This document shows positions 1-4,990 of a stretch of DNA of 6,806 bases, one piece after another. Numbering within the stretch: the first letter of the stretch is position 1; each line of letters begins with the position of its first letter. Source of the stretch: an uncultured Pseudanabaenaceae cyanobacterium (lineage in GTDB: Bacteria > Cyanobacteriota > Cyanobacteriia > PCC-9006 > JAAUQQ01); the NCBI GenBank assembly GCA_938015405.1, contig CALLPZ010000241.1:1-6806 (forward strand), written 5' to 3'. The position numbers were made by a program, and so were the translations under genes. The notes under the pieces are model-generated. The model worked only from the letters and a program-made list of their open reading frames with translations. It ran no database searches and had not been told where the DNA came from.

Positions 1-147
1 GATCGCGCCCAATGGGATAAGCTACGCAGCAATGGCCGCCACCTCGTGGAAGACCGCTACGACTGGCAAGCGATTTACGCAGACTTTGAAGACAAGCTAT
101 TTCAAGCTTGGCAAGCCCAACAAGTTGAAGCAGTGGTCACGGTTTAG
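1..147 (+). CDS. C-terminal end of a probable GT4-family glycosyltransferase (5' truncated by the window)
   Basis: Frame 1 is open from the first base to a TAG at 145-147 and gives 48 residues. The visible part contains NGRHLVEDRYDWQAIYADFE, which matches the usual tail of group 1 (GT4) glycosyltransferases: a Gly-Arg, a short 'LVE-RY-W' stretch and an amphipathic helix that packs back on the N-terminal Rossmann domain. Such enzymes move a sugar from a nucleotide-sugar donor onto a lipid, polysaccharide or other acceptor. The catalytic EX7E region and sugar-nucleotide site lie outside the window, so donor and acceptor cannot be named. The stop codon lies inside the 3' end of the convergent gene (11-bp overlap), and no classical terminator with a T tract follows it. 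The family assignment rests on this short tail only. Confidence 0.62.
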   Translation, partial: DRAQWDKLRSNGRHLVEDRYDWQAIYADFEDKLFQAWQAQQVEAVVTV

Positions 148-784
148 CAGTGCCCTGCGATCGCCCTAGAGCCCGATGCTTGTCGGGCGTAATCCAGGCA
201 ACATAGCCCAAGATGGCCAGGGCGATCGCCGACACCAGGCCAACAAAAATATGAAACACCTGATTACCCGTCGCGATCAGGGCAATGCCAAAGCCTAACG
301 CGACTACATTGGATAAAACGGGATACAAAAATACCCGCCAATCTCCCATGGTGAGATACCAATGGGCGACAAAAATAATGGCCGGAATTAACTGAATGGC
401 CTGCATAATGCCTTTGCCGCCGTTGGCCCCGTAGGTTAACGGAATCAGCACCAGGCTCGCAATCAACAGAATGTCGGTGAGGCGAGACTTGCGCAGGCCC
501 AAAGCGACCAGGCAAAGCCCTGCACCAATAAAGGAATAGAACAGCAGGTTTAGATCTGACAGGCGGCTGACGTAGATCCAGTCATCGCCGATATGCTCTG
601 CAATTTCGTAGCTGGAGCCAATGGAAAAACAGGCAAAGCCGCAGTAAATCAGAGGGAGTGATCGCAACCGGATCACGGTTTTATAAAACTCGCTGTGGTG
701 GCTAAAAATCCAGACATTGAGCGAACAAACCAGGTAAACCGAGAGGTGTGCAGCAATGATGACCCACTCTAAAGGCTGAGACAT
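137..784 (-). CDS. Seven-helix integral membrane protein of unknown function
   Basis: This 215-residue protein is very hydrophobic, with seven likely transmembrane segments at about residues 6-27, 43-60, 77-97, 104-118, 127-143, 151-171 and 177-197. The tail (DKHRALGRSQGTAKP) is polar and basic. There is no N-terminal signal peptide apart from helix 1. Several polar residues fall in or near helices: E60, E63 and H64 after helix 2 (YEIAEHIGDDW), D77 at the start of helix 3, H141 at the end of helix 5 and H178 in helix 7. This recalls the layout of CREST-type membrane hydrolases, but the exact SxxxH and HxxxH motifs are missing, so no function is assigned. ATG at 784 is preferred because AGGAG lies 10 nt upstream; an in-frame GTG/ATG pair at 811/808 would add 8-9 residues rich in Arg. 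The 3' end overlaps the convergent glycosyltransferase gene by 11 bp. Confidence 0.8.
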   Translation of the reverse strand: MSQPLEWVIIAAHLSVYLVCSLNVWIFSHHSEFYKTVIRLRSLPLIYCGFACFSIGSSYEIAEHIGDDWIYVSRLSDLNLLFYSFIGAGLCLVALGLRKSRLTDILLIASLVLIPLTYGANGGKGIMQAIQLIPAIIFVAHWYLTMGDWRVFLYPVLSNVVALGFGIALIATGNQVFHIFVGLVSAIALAILGYVAWITPDKHRALGRSQGTAKP

Positions 785-794
785 GGTTCGACGA

Positions 795-799
795 CTCCT
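795..799 (-). promoter_or_regulatory. Ribosome binding site AGGAG supporting the start at 784
   Basis: On the minus strand AGGAG ends 10 nt before the ATG at 784. The alternative ATG/GTG at 808/811 has only a G-rich stretch about 12 nt upstream. This supports the shorter 215-residue membrane protein. Confidence 0.5.
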
Positions 800-811
800 G
801 ATAGCCATCAC

Positions 812-840
812 AGTTTACAGCCCCTGCACTGCCCTCACGA
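812..840 (-). promoter_or_regulatory. Possible sigma-70-type promoter for the membrane protein gene
   Basis: On the minus strand TCGTGA (835-840) and TAAACT (812-817) are separated by exactly 17 bp, and TG sits directly before the -10 hexamer. Matches to consensus are modest (3/6 and 4/6). The position is sensible: transcription would start about 20 nt before the ATG at 784, downstream of the terminator at 852-891, which would insulate it from the TPR gene. It is a positional inference only. Confidence 0.3.
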
Positions 841-851
841 CGAGAAGCTCA

Positions 852-891
852 ACAACAGAAAACCGCGAAGGTACGGCACACCCTCACGGTT
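852..891 (-). terminator. Intrinsic terminator after the TPR gene
   Basis: Read as minus-strand RNA, arms AACCGUGAGGGU (891-880) and ACCUUCGCGGUU (872-861) pair at all 12 positions, two of them G-U wobbles, around a 7-nt loop. The stem is followed directly by the U-rich tract UUCUGUUGUUG (860-850). On the plus strand the two wobbles become C-A mismatches and the tail is not a T run, so it should act on minus-strand transcription only. It lies 77 nt after the TPR stop codon and is the only good terminator seen downstream of the VOC-mutS2-TPR run. Confidence 0.72.
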
Positions 892-967
892 CAATAAATT
901 AGGAATGATAACCAGACTCTCTAGGATTAAACGATTAACCAAGCACTTCTAGACCAGGAACAATTGC

Positions 968-1531
968 TTAACCAACTAAAAGCGCAGTGAAGCGTTCATC
1001 CGCTTTGAGACTTTCAAAATCGCTATCGGACTTGGCCAGAGCACGATATTCCCGCCCATTCAGCTCCAAGGCCTGTTGCAAATCTCGCAAAGCCTCATCA
1101 GCCTGATCATTCAAAGCATGGGCACAGGCACGGTTATACCAAGCCTCATCTTTATCGGGCTTCATCGCGATCGCCTGGTTATAGCTCTCAATCGCATCTT
1201 CGTAGCGACCCAGGGCCACCAGTTCAATGCCTCGGTTGTACCAAGCTTCGTGCTTGTCAGCCTTAATGGCCACCGCTGCATCGTAACTGGCAATGGCATC
1301 TTCTCGGCGACCCAACTCCACCAGCGCAATGCCCCGGTTGTACCAGGCTTCGTGGTAGTCAGGTTTGAGAGAAATCGCCACATCGTACTGCTGAACAGCA
1401 ATCTCAAACTTGGACTTTGCAGCGGCCTCGCAGCCATTGCTATAGGAAAGTTCAAACGGTTTCATCTGCTGGCTCCACAAACGTCTTGCCTTCGCGATAT
1501 CAATGGGTTGTGTCAGTGAAGAAGAAGGCAT
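968..1531 (-). CDS. Tetratricopeptide repeat (TPR) protein
   Basis: The 187-residue protein is built of four 34-residue TPR units at about 27-60, 61-94, 95-128 and 129-162. Units 2-4 each open with EAWYNR, and units 2 and 3 continue with the usual G, A and Y positions (LGRREDAI, LGRYEDAI). It ends with a capping stretch, ALAKSDSDFESLKADERF, typical of cyanobacterial and other bacterial TPR proteins. TPR arrays bind partner proteins or peptides; no catalytic domain, signal peptide or membrane segment is visible, so a cytoplasmic scaffold role is inferred and the partner is unknown. The start is uncertain. ATG at 1531 has no clear Shine-Dalgarno site, while ATG at 1465 (residue 23) has TGGAG 7 nt upstream and still keeps all four repeats. 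The gene follows mutS2 on the same strand after 157 bp and is closed by the terminator at 852-891. Confidence 0.9.
   Translation of the reverse strand: MPSSSLTQPIDIAKARRLWSQQMKPFELSYSNGCEAAAKSKFEIAVQQYDVAISLKPDYHEAWYNRGIALVELGRREDAIASYDAAVAIKADKHEAWYNRGIELVALGRYEDAIESYNQAIAMKPDKDEAWYNRACAHALNDQADEALRDLQQALELNGREYRALAKSDSDFESLKADERFTALLVG
1046..1351 (-). repeat. Three tandem 102-bp units encoding TPR 2-4
   Basis: Codons for the EAWYNR openings begin at 1351, 1249 and 1147 (minus strand), exactly 102 bp apart. The first two units are clearly alike at DNA level around GGTTGTACCA and GCTTCGTG (plus strand), and the third has diverged more. This suggests internal duplication of the TPR unit. Confidence 0.75.
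1473..1477 (-). promoter_or_regulatory. Shine-Dalgarno-like TGGAG before an internal ATG of the TPR gene
   Basis: TGGAG on the minus strand lies 7 nt before the in-frame ATG at 1465, the usual spacing. The upstream ATG at 1531 is preceded by an A/T-rich stretch without such a site. If this is the true site, the TPR protein has 165 residues and loses 22 N-terminal residues that belong to no TPR unit. Confidence 0.35.
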
Positions 1532-1688
1532 TGAGTGTAATTTTTAACAAACTCGCATCTATGTACGCAAGCCAGAGCGGTCGGTCAGCACAGTTTGCTA
1601 TCTAGGTGACTCTTTTCTCAACGAAAAGCTGGGCTACCCGCGACAGGATTGGAAGCGTCTCTTTTAGTTGAGGATGCATCACCAGGTG

Positions 1689-4361
1689 TCATTTTGGGAA
1701 GGCAATCGTCACACCGTTACCGCCATCCGCTTTGTCCGCCGCTTCGAAACGCTCGACTCGGCGATGTTGCTTGAGAAATTCCTGCACCCCGCGCTTTAGC
1801 CTACCAGTTCCGTGACCATGAATAATCCAGACAGGGCCATGGGCTTCGGCAATAAAGCGGTCGATCTCAATCTCTGCATCGGGCACCCGCTGACCACGAA
1901 TATCCAGGGTGTTTTTGGAAGTCCGTATAGTTGGCGCTTCGGGCTCAGGCTTTTTCTTTTCAGCTCGCCTTTTCGCTTCTGCCCGAGCGTTTTTATCGGG
2001 TTTGGGAGGAAGTTCGGCTTTCTCGCCATTGAGACCTTCAATATCAACCAGAGACGCCGTTGTTTTCATGATTCCGAAGCGTACTTGAATCACACCGTCC
2101 CCATCGGGCAAGGTCAAAACCTCCGCCACTTGGTTGCCCAGCTTGAGGAGGCGCACCCGCTCTCCCACCTTGGGGATGTAGCTTGGCTTGCGCTTCTTGG
2201 CGGGTTGTTGAGGCAACCGGTCGGCAGCGATCGCATCCACAGCCTCACTCGCCTTCTGGGCACGCTGGGCCATCTGCGGCCCCCGCTGGAGCTTGCGAAT
2301 TACCCCAGCGATCTCGCCCTTGGCCTCAGTCACCGCAGCTTGAACAGCTTTTTCTTGCTCATACTTCAGCTCATTCTCCCGAACCCGCAGCTGGGCCGCT
2401 TTGTAGGAGACCTCGTTATAGAACTTCTCAGCACGGGCCAAAACCTCAGCGGCTTTCTCAGCTTTCTCTTCCTGTTCACGGCGCTGGGCTTCTAGACCTG
2501 CAATCACTTCGTTAACTTCGCCGGAGGCACCGGGTGCAACCAAAACTTGGGCTGCATCGAGAATGTCTTGGTTCATGCCAAGGCGTTGGGCGATCGCCAG
2601 GGCATTGGAACGGCCTGGAATACCCCAAAGTAACTTGTAGGTGGGGGAAAGGGTCTGAACGTCGAATTCCACCGAAGCATTTTCGAAGCGATCGTCCTCG
2701 TACTTGAGAGCTTTAAGTTCACCAAAGTGGGTGGTGGCAACGGTGAGTAGCGCAGACTCTGCGAGGTGGCGCAGCAGGGCAATGGCGAGGGCGCTGCCTT
2801 CGGAGGGATCAGTGCCCGCACCGACCTCATCGAGCAGTACTAGAGAATTAGACGGTCGTTGCGGTAGGGGCGCACCGCTATGCACCCTCAGGGAAGCATC
2901 GCCTTGACCATTAGTTTCAGCAACATCTGCATCTGCCCCCCCATTGCCTGCGTTATCCGTATTAAATTCCTGATTATCTGGCAAATCATTGGGCAAGGTA
3001 GGGGCTAGGACAGGAGCGGGCGCAAGGCTGTGCGCCCCTACGTTTTCGTCAGATTCATTCCTAGGGAGCACAGCTTGGGGAGCAATAGCATCCAAAATTC
3101 GGCCAATGCGCTTGATGTGACCGGAGAAGGTTGACAGGCTCTGCTGCAAGGATTGCTCATCACCGATATCCGCCAGCACTTGCTCAAACCAGGGCAGCTC
3201 CACGGGCACCGTTGCGGGCACATACAGACCAGCCTTCGCCATAAGGGCCGCTAGCCCCAGAGTTTTGAGCGTGACGGTTTTGCCCCCCGTATTTGGGCCG
3301 GTGATGGCCACGACACGGGTTTTGGGGTCGATGCGCAGGCTGGTGGGCACCACTGGGGTTCCGGCTTCGTGGCGCTCTTGCCAAACCAATAGGGGATGGC
3401 GCAGGTTGCGCAGCACAATCTCGGTGTCGGTGGGCTGGACGAAGCGGGGGCGATTGGCTTCGCTCCAGTAGCCGTAGCGAGCACGGGCGGTGGCCAGGTC
3501 GATGACCGTGGCGATCGCCAATAGCTGCTCTAGGTCTTCCAATACCTCACCAACGGCTTCGGACAGCTCTCGCAGCACCCGCTCTTCTTCCACTTGCTCC
3601 TGGCGACGGAGCTGGCGCAGGTTGTTATTGCCGTTGACGACGGTGTTGGGTTCGATAAATAGCGTTGCCCCGGTGGAGGACATGTCATGGACGATGCCAT
3701 TGATCATGCTCTTGTGGGTGGCTTTGACGGGGATAACAAAGCGGTTGTCCCGCTGGGTAATCACCATTTCCTGCACACCCGCAGATTTCACCTGCATGAT
3801 GCGCTGGAGCTTTTTATAGACCTCATCCCGCTGGGACTTGAGCTTGGTACGGATGCCGCCGAGTTTTTCGCTGGCGCGGTCCGTGACTTTGCCGCGATCG
3901 TCGATGCAGTGGTGGATTTGCTTTTCCAGCTCAGGATGCGTGCGCAACTCAGCAACGCAGGCTGCAAGGGTGGGAATCTCCTCTTCGTGGTTATCGATGA
4001 GGCGACGCAGGTTGCGCACGCCGGCCAGGGTGGTGGCGATGTTGAGTAGCTCGTCTCCAGAGAGCATACCGCCCCGCTCTGCTCTCTCCAAGGCATTACC
4101 GATGTCCTGGATGCCCTCGAAGGAGAGTTCTACCGCTAGGTCCAGTTCCAGGTGAGTGACTTCGGCGGTTTGGGTGAGTAGGGCTTCGCTGTCGGCCTGG
4201 GTCTCTGGGATGACCAGGCGACGGGCGGCGATCGCCCCCAGTTTGGTCGCAGCAAAGGTTGCCACCTGTTCACACAGACGGGGCCATTCGAGGAGGTTGA
4301 GAGTTTCGGTTTGGATCAAGGGGAGGACGGGGGAATTCAGATTCCGATGTGAGGGGGGCAA
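1689..4361 (-). CDS. mutS2: MutS2 family ATPase with Smr domain, carrying a large insert in the ATPase domain
   Basis: The 890-residue protein shows the full MutS2 order. The N-terminal core and clamp region spans about 15-340. The ATPase follows with Walker A GPNTGGKT (355-362), signature-like helix ADIGDEQSLQQSLSTFSGH (397-415), Walker B LVLLDEVGAGTDP (507-519; D511, E512) and switch His H545. Next come a coiled coil (about 620-695), a KOW-like domain (about 730-775), a basic linker, and a C-terminal Smr domain with LDIRG (819-823) and HGHGTG (848-853). The family acts on branched DNA and, in Bacillus, on collided ribosomes; which applies here is unknown. Residues about 430-504 are extra relative to the family: Walker A Lys to Walker B Asp is 150 residues, where I recall about 75. 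The insert is Ala/Pro/Asn/Asp-rich, lacks hydrophobic core residues and is probably disordered. The frame has no in-frame ATG near the start. TTG at 4361 is the longest start, but TTG at 4319 would begin M-IQTETLNLLEW, closer to cyanobacterial relatives as I recall them. Neither has a clear Shine-Dalgarno site. Confidence 0.95.
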   Translation of the reverse strand: MPPSHRNLNSPVLPLIQTETLNLLEWPRLCEQVATFAATKLGAIAARRLVIPETQADSEALLTQTAEVTHLELDLAVELSFEGIQDIGNALERAERGGMLSGDELLNIATTLAGVRNLRRLIDNHEEEIPTLAACVAELRTHPELEKQIHHCIDDRGKVTDRASEKLGGIRTKLKSQRDEVYKKLQRIMQVKSAGVQEMVITQRDNRFVIPVKATHKSMINGIVHDMSSTGATLFIEPNTVVNGNNNLRQLRRQEQVEEERVLRELSEAVGEVLEDLEQLLAIATVIDLATARARYGYWSEANRPRFVQPTDTEIVLRNLRHPLLVWQERHEAGTPVVPTSLRIDPKTRVVAITGPNTGGKTVTLKTLGLAALMAKAGLYVPATVPVELPWFEQVLADIGDEQSLQQSLSTFSGHIKRIGRILDAIAPQAVLPRNESDENVGAHSLAPAPVLAPTLPNDLPDNQEFNTDNAGNGGADADVAETNGQGDASLRVHSGAPLPQRPSNSLVLLDEVGAGTDPSEGSALAIALLRHLAESALLTVATTHFGELKALKYEDDRFENASVEFDVQTLSPTYKLLWGIPGRSNALAIAQRLGMNQDILDAAQVLVAPGASGEVNEVIAGLEAQRREQEEKAEKAAEVLARAEKFYNEVSYKAAQLRVRENELKYEQEKAVQAAVTEAKGEIAGVIRKLQRGPQMAQRAQKASEAVDAIAADRLPQQPAKKRKPSYIPKVGERVRLLKLGNQVAEVLTLPDGDGVIQVRFGIMKTTASLVDIEGLNGEKAELPPKPDKNARAEAKRRAEKKKPEPEAPTIRTSKNTLDIRGQRVPDAEIEIDRFIAEAHGPVWIIHGHGTGRLKRGVQEFLKQHRRVERFEAADKADGGNGVTIAFPK
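2864..2887. repeat. Hairpin at the mutS2-distal end of the insert
   Basis: GGGCGCA (2868-2874) faces TGCACCC (2881-2887) across a 6-nt loop. On the plus strand one C-A mismatch interrupts the stem; in mutS2 mRNA the same position is a U-G wobble, so all seven pairs form. The outer GTAG/CTC bases do not pair fully. It encodes RVHSGAPL in the mutS2 frame. Confidence 0.55.
3018..3041. repeat. Hairpin at the mutS2-proximal end of the insert
   Basis: GGGCGCA (3018-3024) and TGCGCCC (3031-3037) form a perfect 7-bp stem with a 6-nt loop AGGCTG. The flanking GTAGGGGC at 2998-3005 also pairs with GCCCCTAC at 3034-3041, giving an alternative 44-bp palindromic unit (2998-3041). It encodes GAHSLAP of the MutS2 insert. 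Confidence 0.6.
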
Positions 4362-4372
4362 TACATGGGTGG

Positions 4373-4393
4373 GGACATGGCAATGCCATGTCC
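4373..4393. repeat. Perfect 21-bp palindrome just upstream of mutS2
   Basis: Arms GGACATGGCA (4373-4382) and TGCCATGTCC (4384-4393) are exact reverse complements around a single central A. In mutS2 mRNA it could fold as an 8-bp stem with a 5-nt loop ending 11 nt before the TTG at 4361, where a ribosome would bind, or about 53 nt before the TTG at 4319. It could be an operator, an mRNA structure that limits translation, or another dispersed palindrome of the type seen inside mutS2. There is no T run after it in the minus direction, so it does not look like a terminator for the VOC gene. Confidence 0.65.
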
Positions 4394-4427
4394 TAAATCG
4401 GGTTTAATCCTAAATCAGGCCTAAATC
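4392..4427. repeat. Three direct copies of CCTAAATC between the VOC gene and mutS2
   Basis: CCTAAATC occurs at 4392-4399, 4409-4416 and 4420-4427 (start-to-start 17 and 11 bp), with a related TTTAATCC at 4403-4410. Three copies of one octamer in 36 bp are unlikely by chance. The irregular spacing argues against simple slippage. It may be a protein-binding cluster or the flank of a degraded repeat element; it touches the palindrome at 4373-4393. Confidence 0.5.
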
Positions 4428-4431
4428 GCCT

Positions 4432-4833
4432 TTAGACCGTGGCTGTTTCTTTGGCTGGGGTCGTGGCAGGTTCGTAGAGGTATTCAAACCAGTTGCCGTC
4501 GGGGTCGCGGCCGTAGAAGGAGGCGGTGCCATCGCGGTGTTCGTGGACGGGGGTGAGTTTGATATCGGTTTTGCTGAGGCGCTCGAAGGCTTCGTCCACT
4601 GCGGCGCGATCGTCGAAGACGAAGCCGAAGTGGGGGCCTGCCTGTTTATAGCCGGGGCCTAGGAGGGCTAGGCCATCGTCTCCGGCTTTGAGGTAGGCCC
4701 AGTCGGAGTCTTTCCAAGCTAGCTCCATGCCAAGGTTCTGGTAGAACTCGGCGGCTTGCTCGATGTCTTTGACGCAAATGGCGACGTGGCCTAGTCGTTT
4801 GACCTGCATGGTGGGTAGCTTCGGTTGAAGCAT
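4432..4833 (-). CDS. VOC (glyoxalase/bleomycin-resistance/dioxygenase) superfamily protein
   Basis: This 133-residue protein is one VOC module of two beta-alpha-beta-beta-beta units. The opening strand is LGHVAICVKDIEQAAEFY, and the closing motif is FYGRDPDGNWFEYLYEP. Metal ligands can be placed at H16 (LGHVAI), H68 (AGPHFGF) and E117 (NWFEYLY). The position that holds a Glu in glyoxalase I (between strands, here GLALLGPG) is Ala, so the set looks like the His-His-Glu triad of dioxygenase- or fosfomycin-enzyme-type members rather than classical glyoxalase I. The substrate cannot be read from sequence. Such proteins usually act as dimers in the cytoplasm. The start is ATG 4833 (weak GAG upstream); ATG 4809 (MQVKRLGHVAI) is an alternative close to where many family members begin. 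It lies 70 bp upstream of mutS2 on the same strand and could be co-transcribed with it. Confidence 0.88.
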   Translation of the reverse strand: MLQPKLPTMQVKRLGHVAICVKDIEQAAEFYQNLGMELAWKDSDWAYLKAGDDGLALLGPGYKQAGPHFGFVFDDRAAVDEAFERLSKTDIKLTPVHEHRDGTASFYGRDPDGNWFEYLYEPATTPAKETATV

Positions 4834-4856
4834 TTGTAACTCTCGCTTTACATTTT

Positions 4857-4887
4857 AGGGCGATTTGACGATCTATGGGATCGCCCT
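4857..4887. repeat. 8-bp inverted repeat in the divergent VOC/pentapeptide spacer
   Basis: AGGGCGAT (4857-4864) and ATCGCCCT (4880-4887) are perfect complements with a 15-nt spacer. The site lies 24 bp upstream of the VOC start and about 100 bp before the pentapeptide gene, a plausible operator position. The long loop and lack of a T run argue against a terminator. It may be chance, since GCGAT-type words are common in this genome. Confidence 0.3.
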
Positions 4888-4928
4888 TGGGCTGGGTCGA
4901 TGGGAGATTTCCGAGGAGAGTCGTAGGT

Positions 4929-4955
4929 GGAGGAGAGCTACAGATGTTACGTTAG
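4929..4955 (+). promoter_or_regulatory. Strong Shine-Dalgarno followed by a three-codon mini-ORF upstream of the pentapeptide gene
   Basis: GGAGGAGAG (4929-4937) is the best ribosome-binding sequence in the window. An ATG lies 10 nt after its GGAGG core, but the frame it opens is only ATG TTA CGT TAG (4944-4955), that is Met-Leu-Arg-stop. The stop is 35 nt before the pentapeptide gene ATG at 4991 and in another frame. It could be a leader mini-ORF that tunes translation or mRNA stability, or an accident of a purine-rich stretch. Confidence 0.22.
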
Positions 4956-4990
4956 GTAAAGTTGATTAGGCTGTTTTTCCGTTGGATGCC

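Larger units (their letters stand above)
2864..3041 (-). repeat. 178-bp palindrome-bounded element translated in frame inside mutS2
   Basis: The segment begins GTAGGGGCGCAC (2864-2875) and ends with its exact reverse complement GTGCGCCCCTAC (3030-3041), a 12-bp perfect terminal inverted repeat. Weaker complementarity continues inward for about 12 more bases. Each end also folds on itself as a hairpin. The interior, about 110 bp, encodes a polar Asn/Asp/Gly-rich stretch. In the mutS2 frame the ends read VGAHSLAPAP and RVHSGAPLP, and there is no stop codon. It falls exactly where mutS2 has extra residues. No target-site duplication is obvious, and 178 is not a multiple of 3, so flanking bases must have been gained or lost. 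It encodes no transposase; if mobile it would be a MITE- or REP-like non-autonomous element. Mobility is inferred, not seen. Confidence 0.6.

Noticed and set aside
171..188. Perfect 6-bp hairpin GCCCGA/TCGGGC just after the glycosyltransferase stop, considered as its terminator.
   Set aside because: It lies within the coding end of the membrane protein and is not followed by a T run on the plus strand.
905..910. TATCAT on the minus strand, considered as a -10 box for the membrane protein gene.
   Set aside because: There is no matching -35, and it lies upstream of the terminator at 852-891, which would stop the transcript.
1608..1640. Short hairpin CTTTTC/GAAAAG between mutS2 and the TPR gene, considered as the mutS2 terminator.
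   Set aside because: The stem is A/T-rich with only 6 bp and no U tract follows on the minus strand.
1812..2515. Long open plus-strand frames (227 and 110 residues) opposite the 3' part of mutS2.
   Set aside because: They are antisense shadows of the MutS2 coiled coil and Smr region, with low-complexity translations and no recognisable domain.
2864..3041. Considered an intein or a self-splicing intron in mutS2.
   Set aside because: It is far too short for an intein, lacks splice-motif residues (no Cys/Ser start or HN end), and the frame is open throughout, so splicing is not needed.
3687..4049. Plus-strand 120-residue open frame opposite the mutS2 N-terminal region.
   Set aside because: It is a shadow in a G/C-rich gene; the product resembles no family I know and there is no ribosome-binding site.
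4852..4857. TAAAAT on the minus strand, considered as the VOC gene -10 box.
   Set aside because: It matches 5/6, but no -35 element lies at 16-18 bp, and such words are common in A/T-rich leaders.
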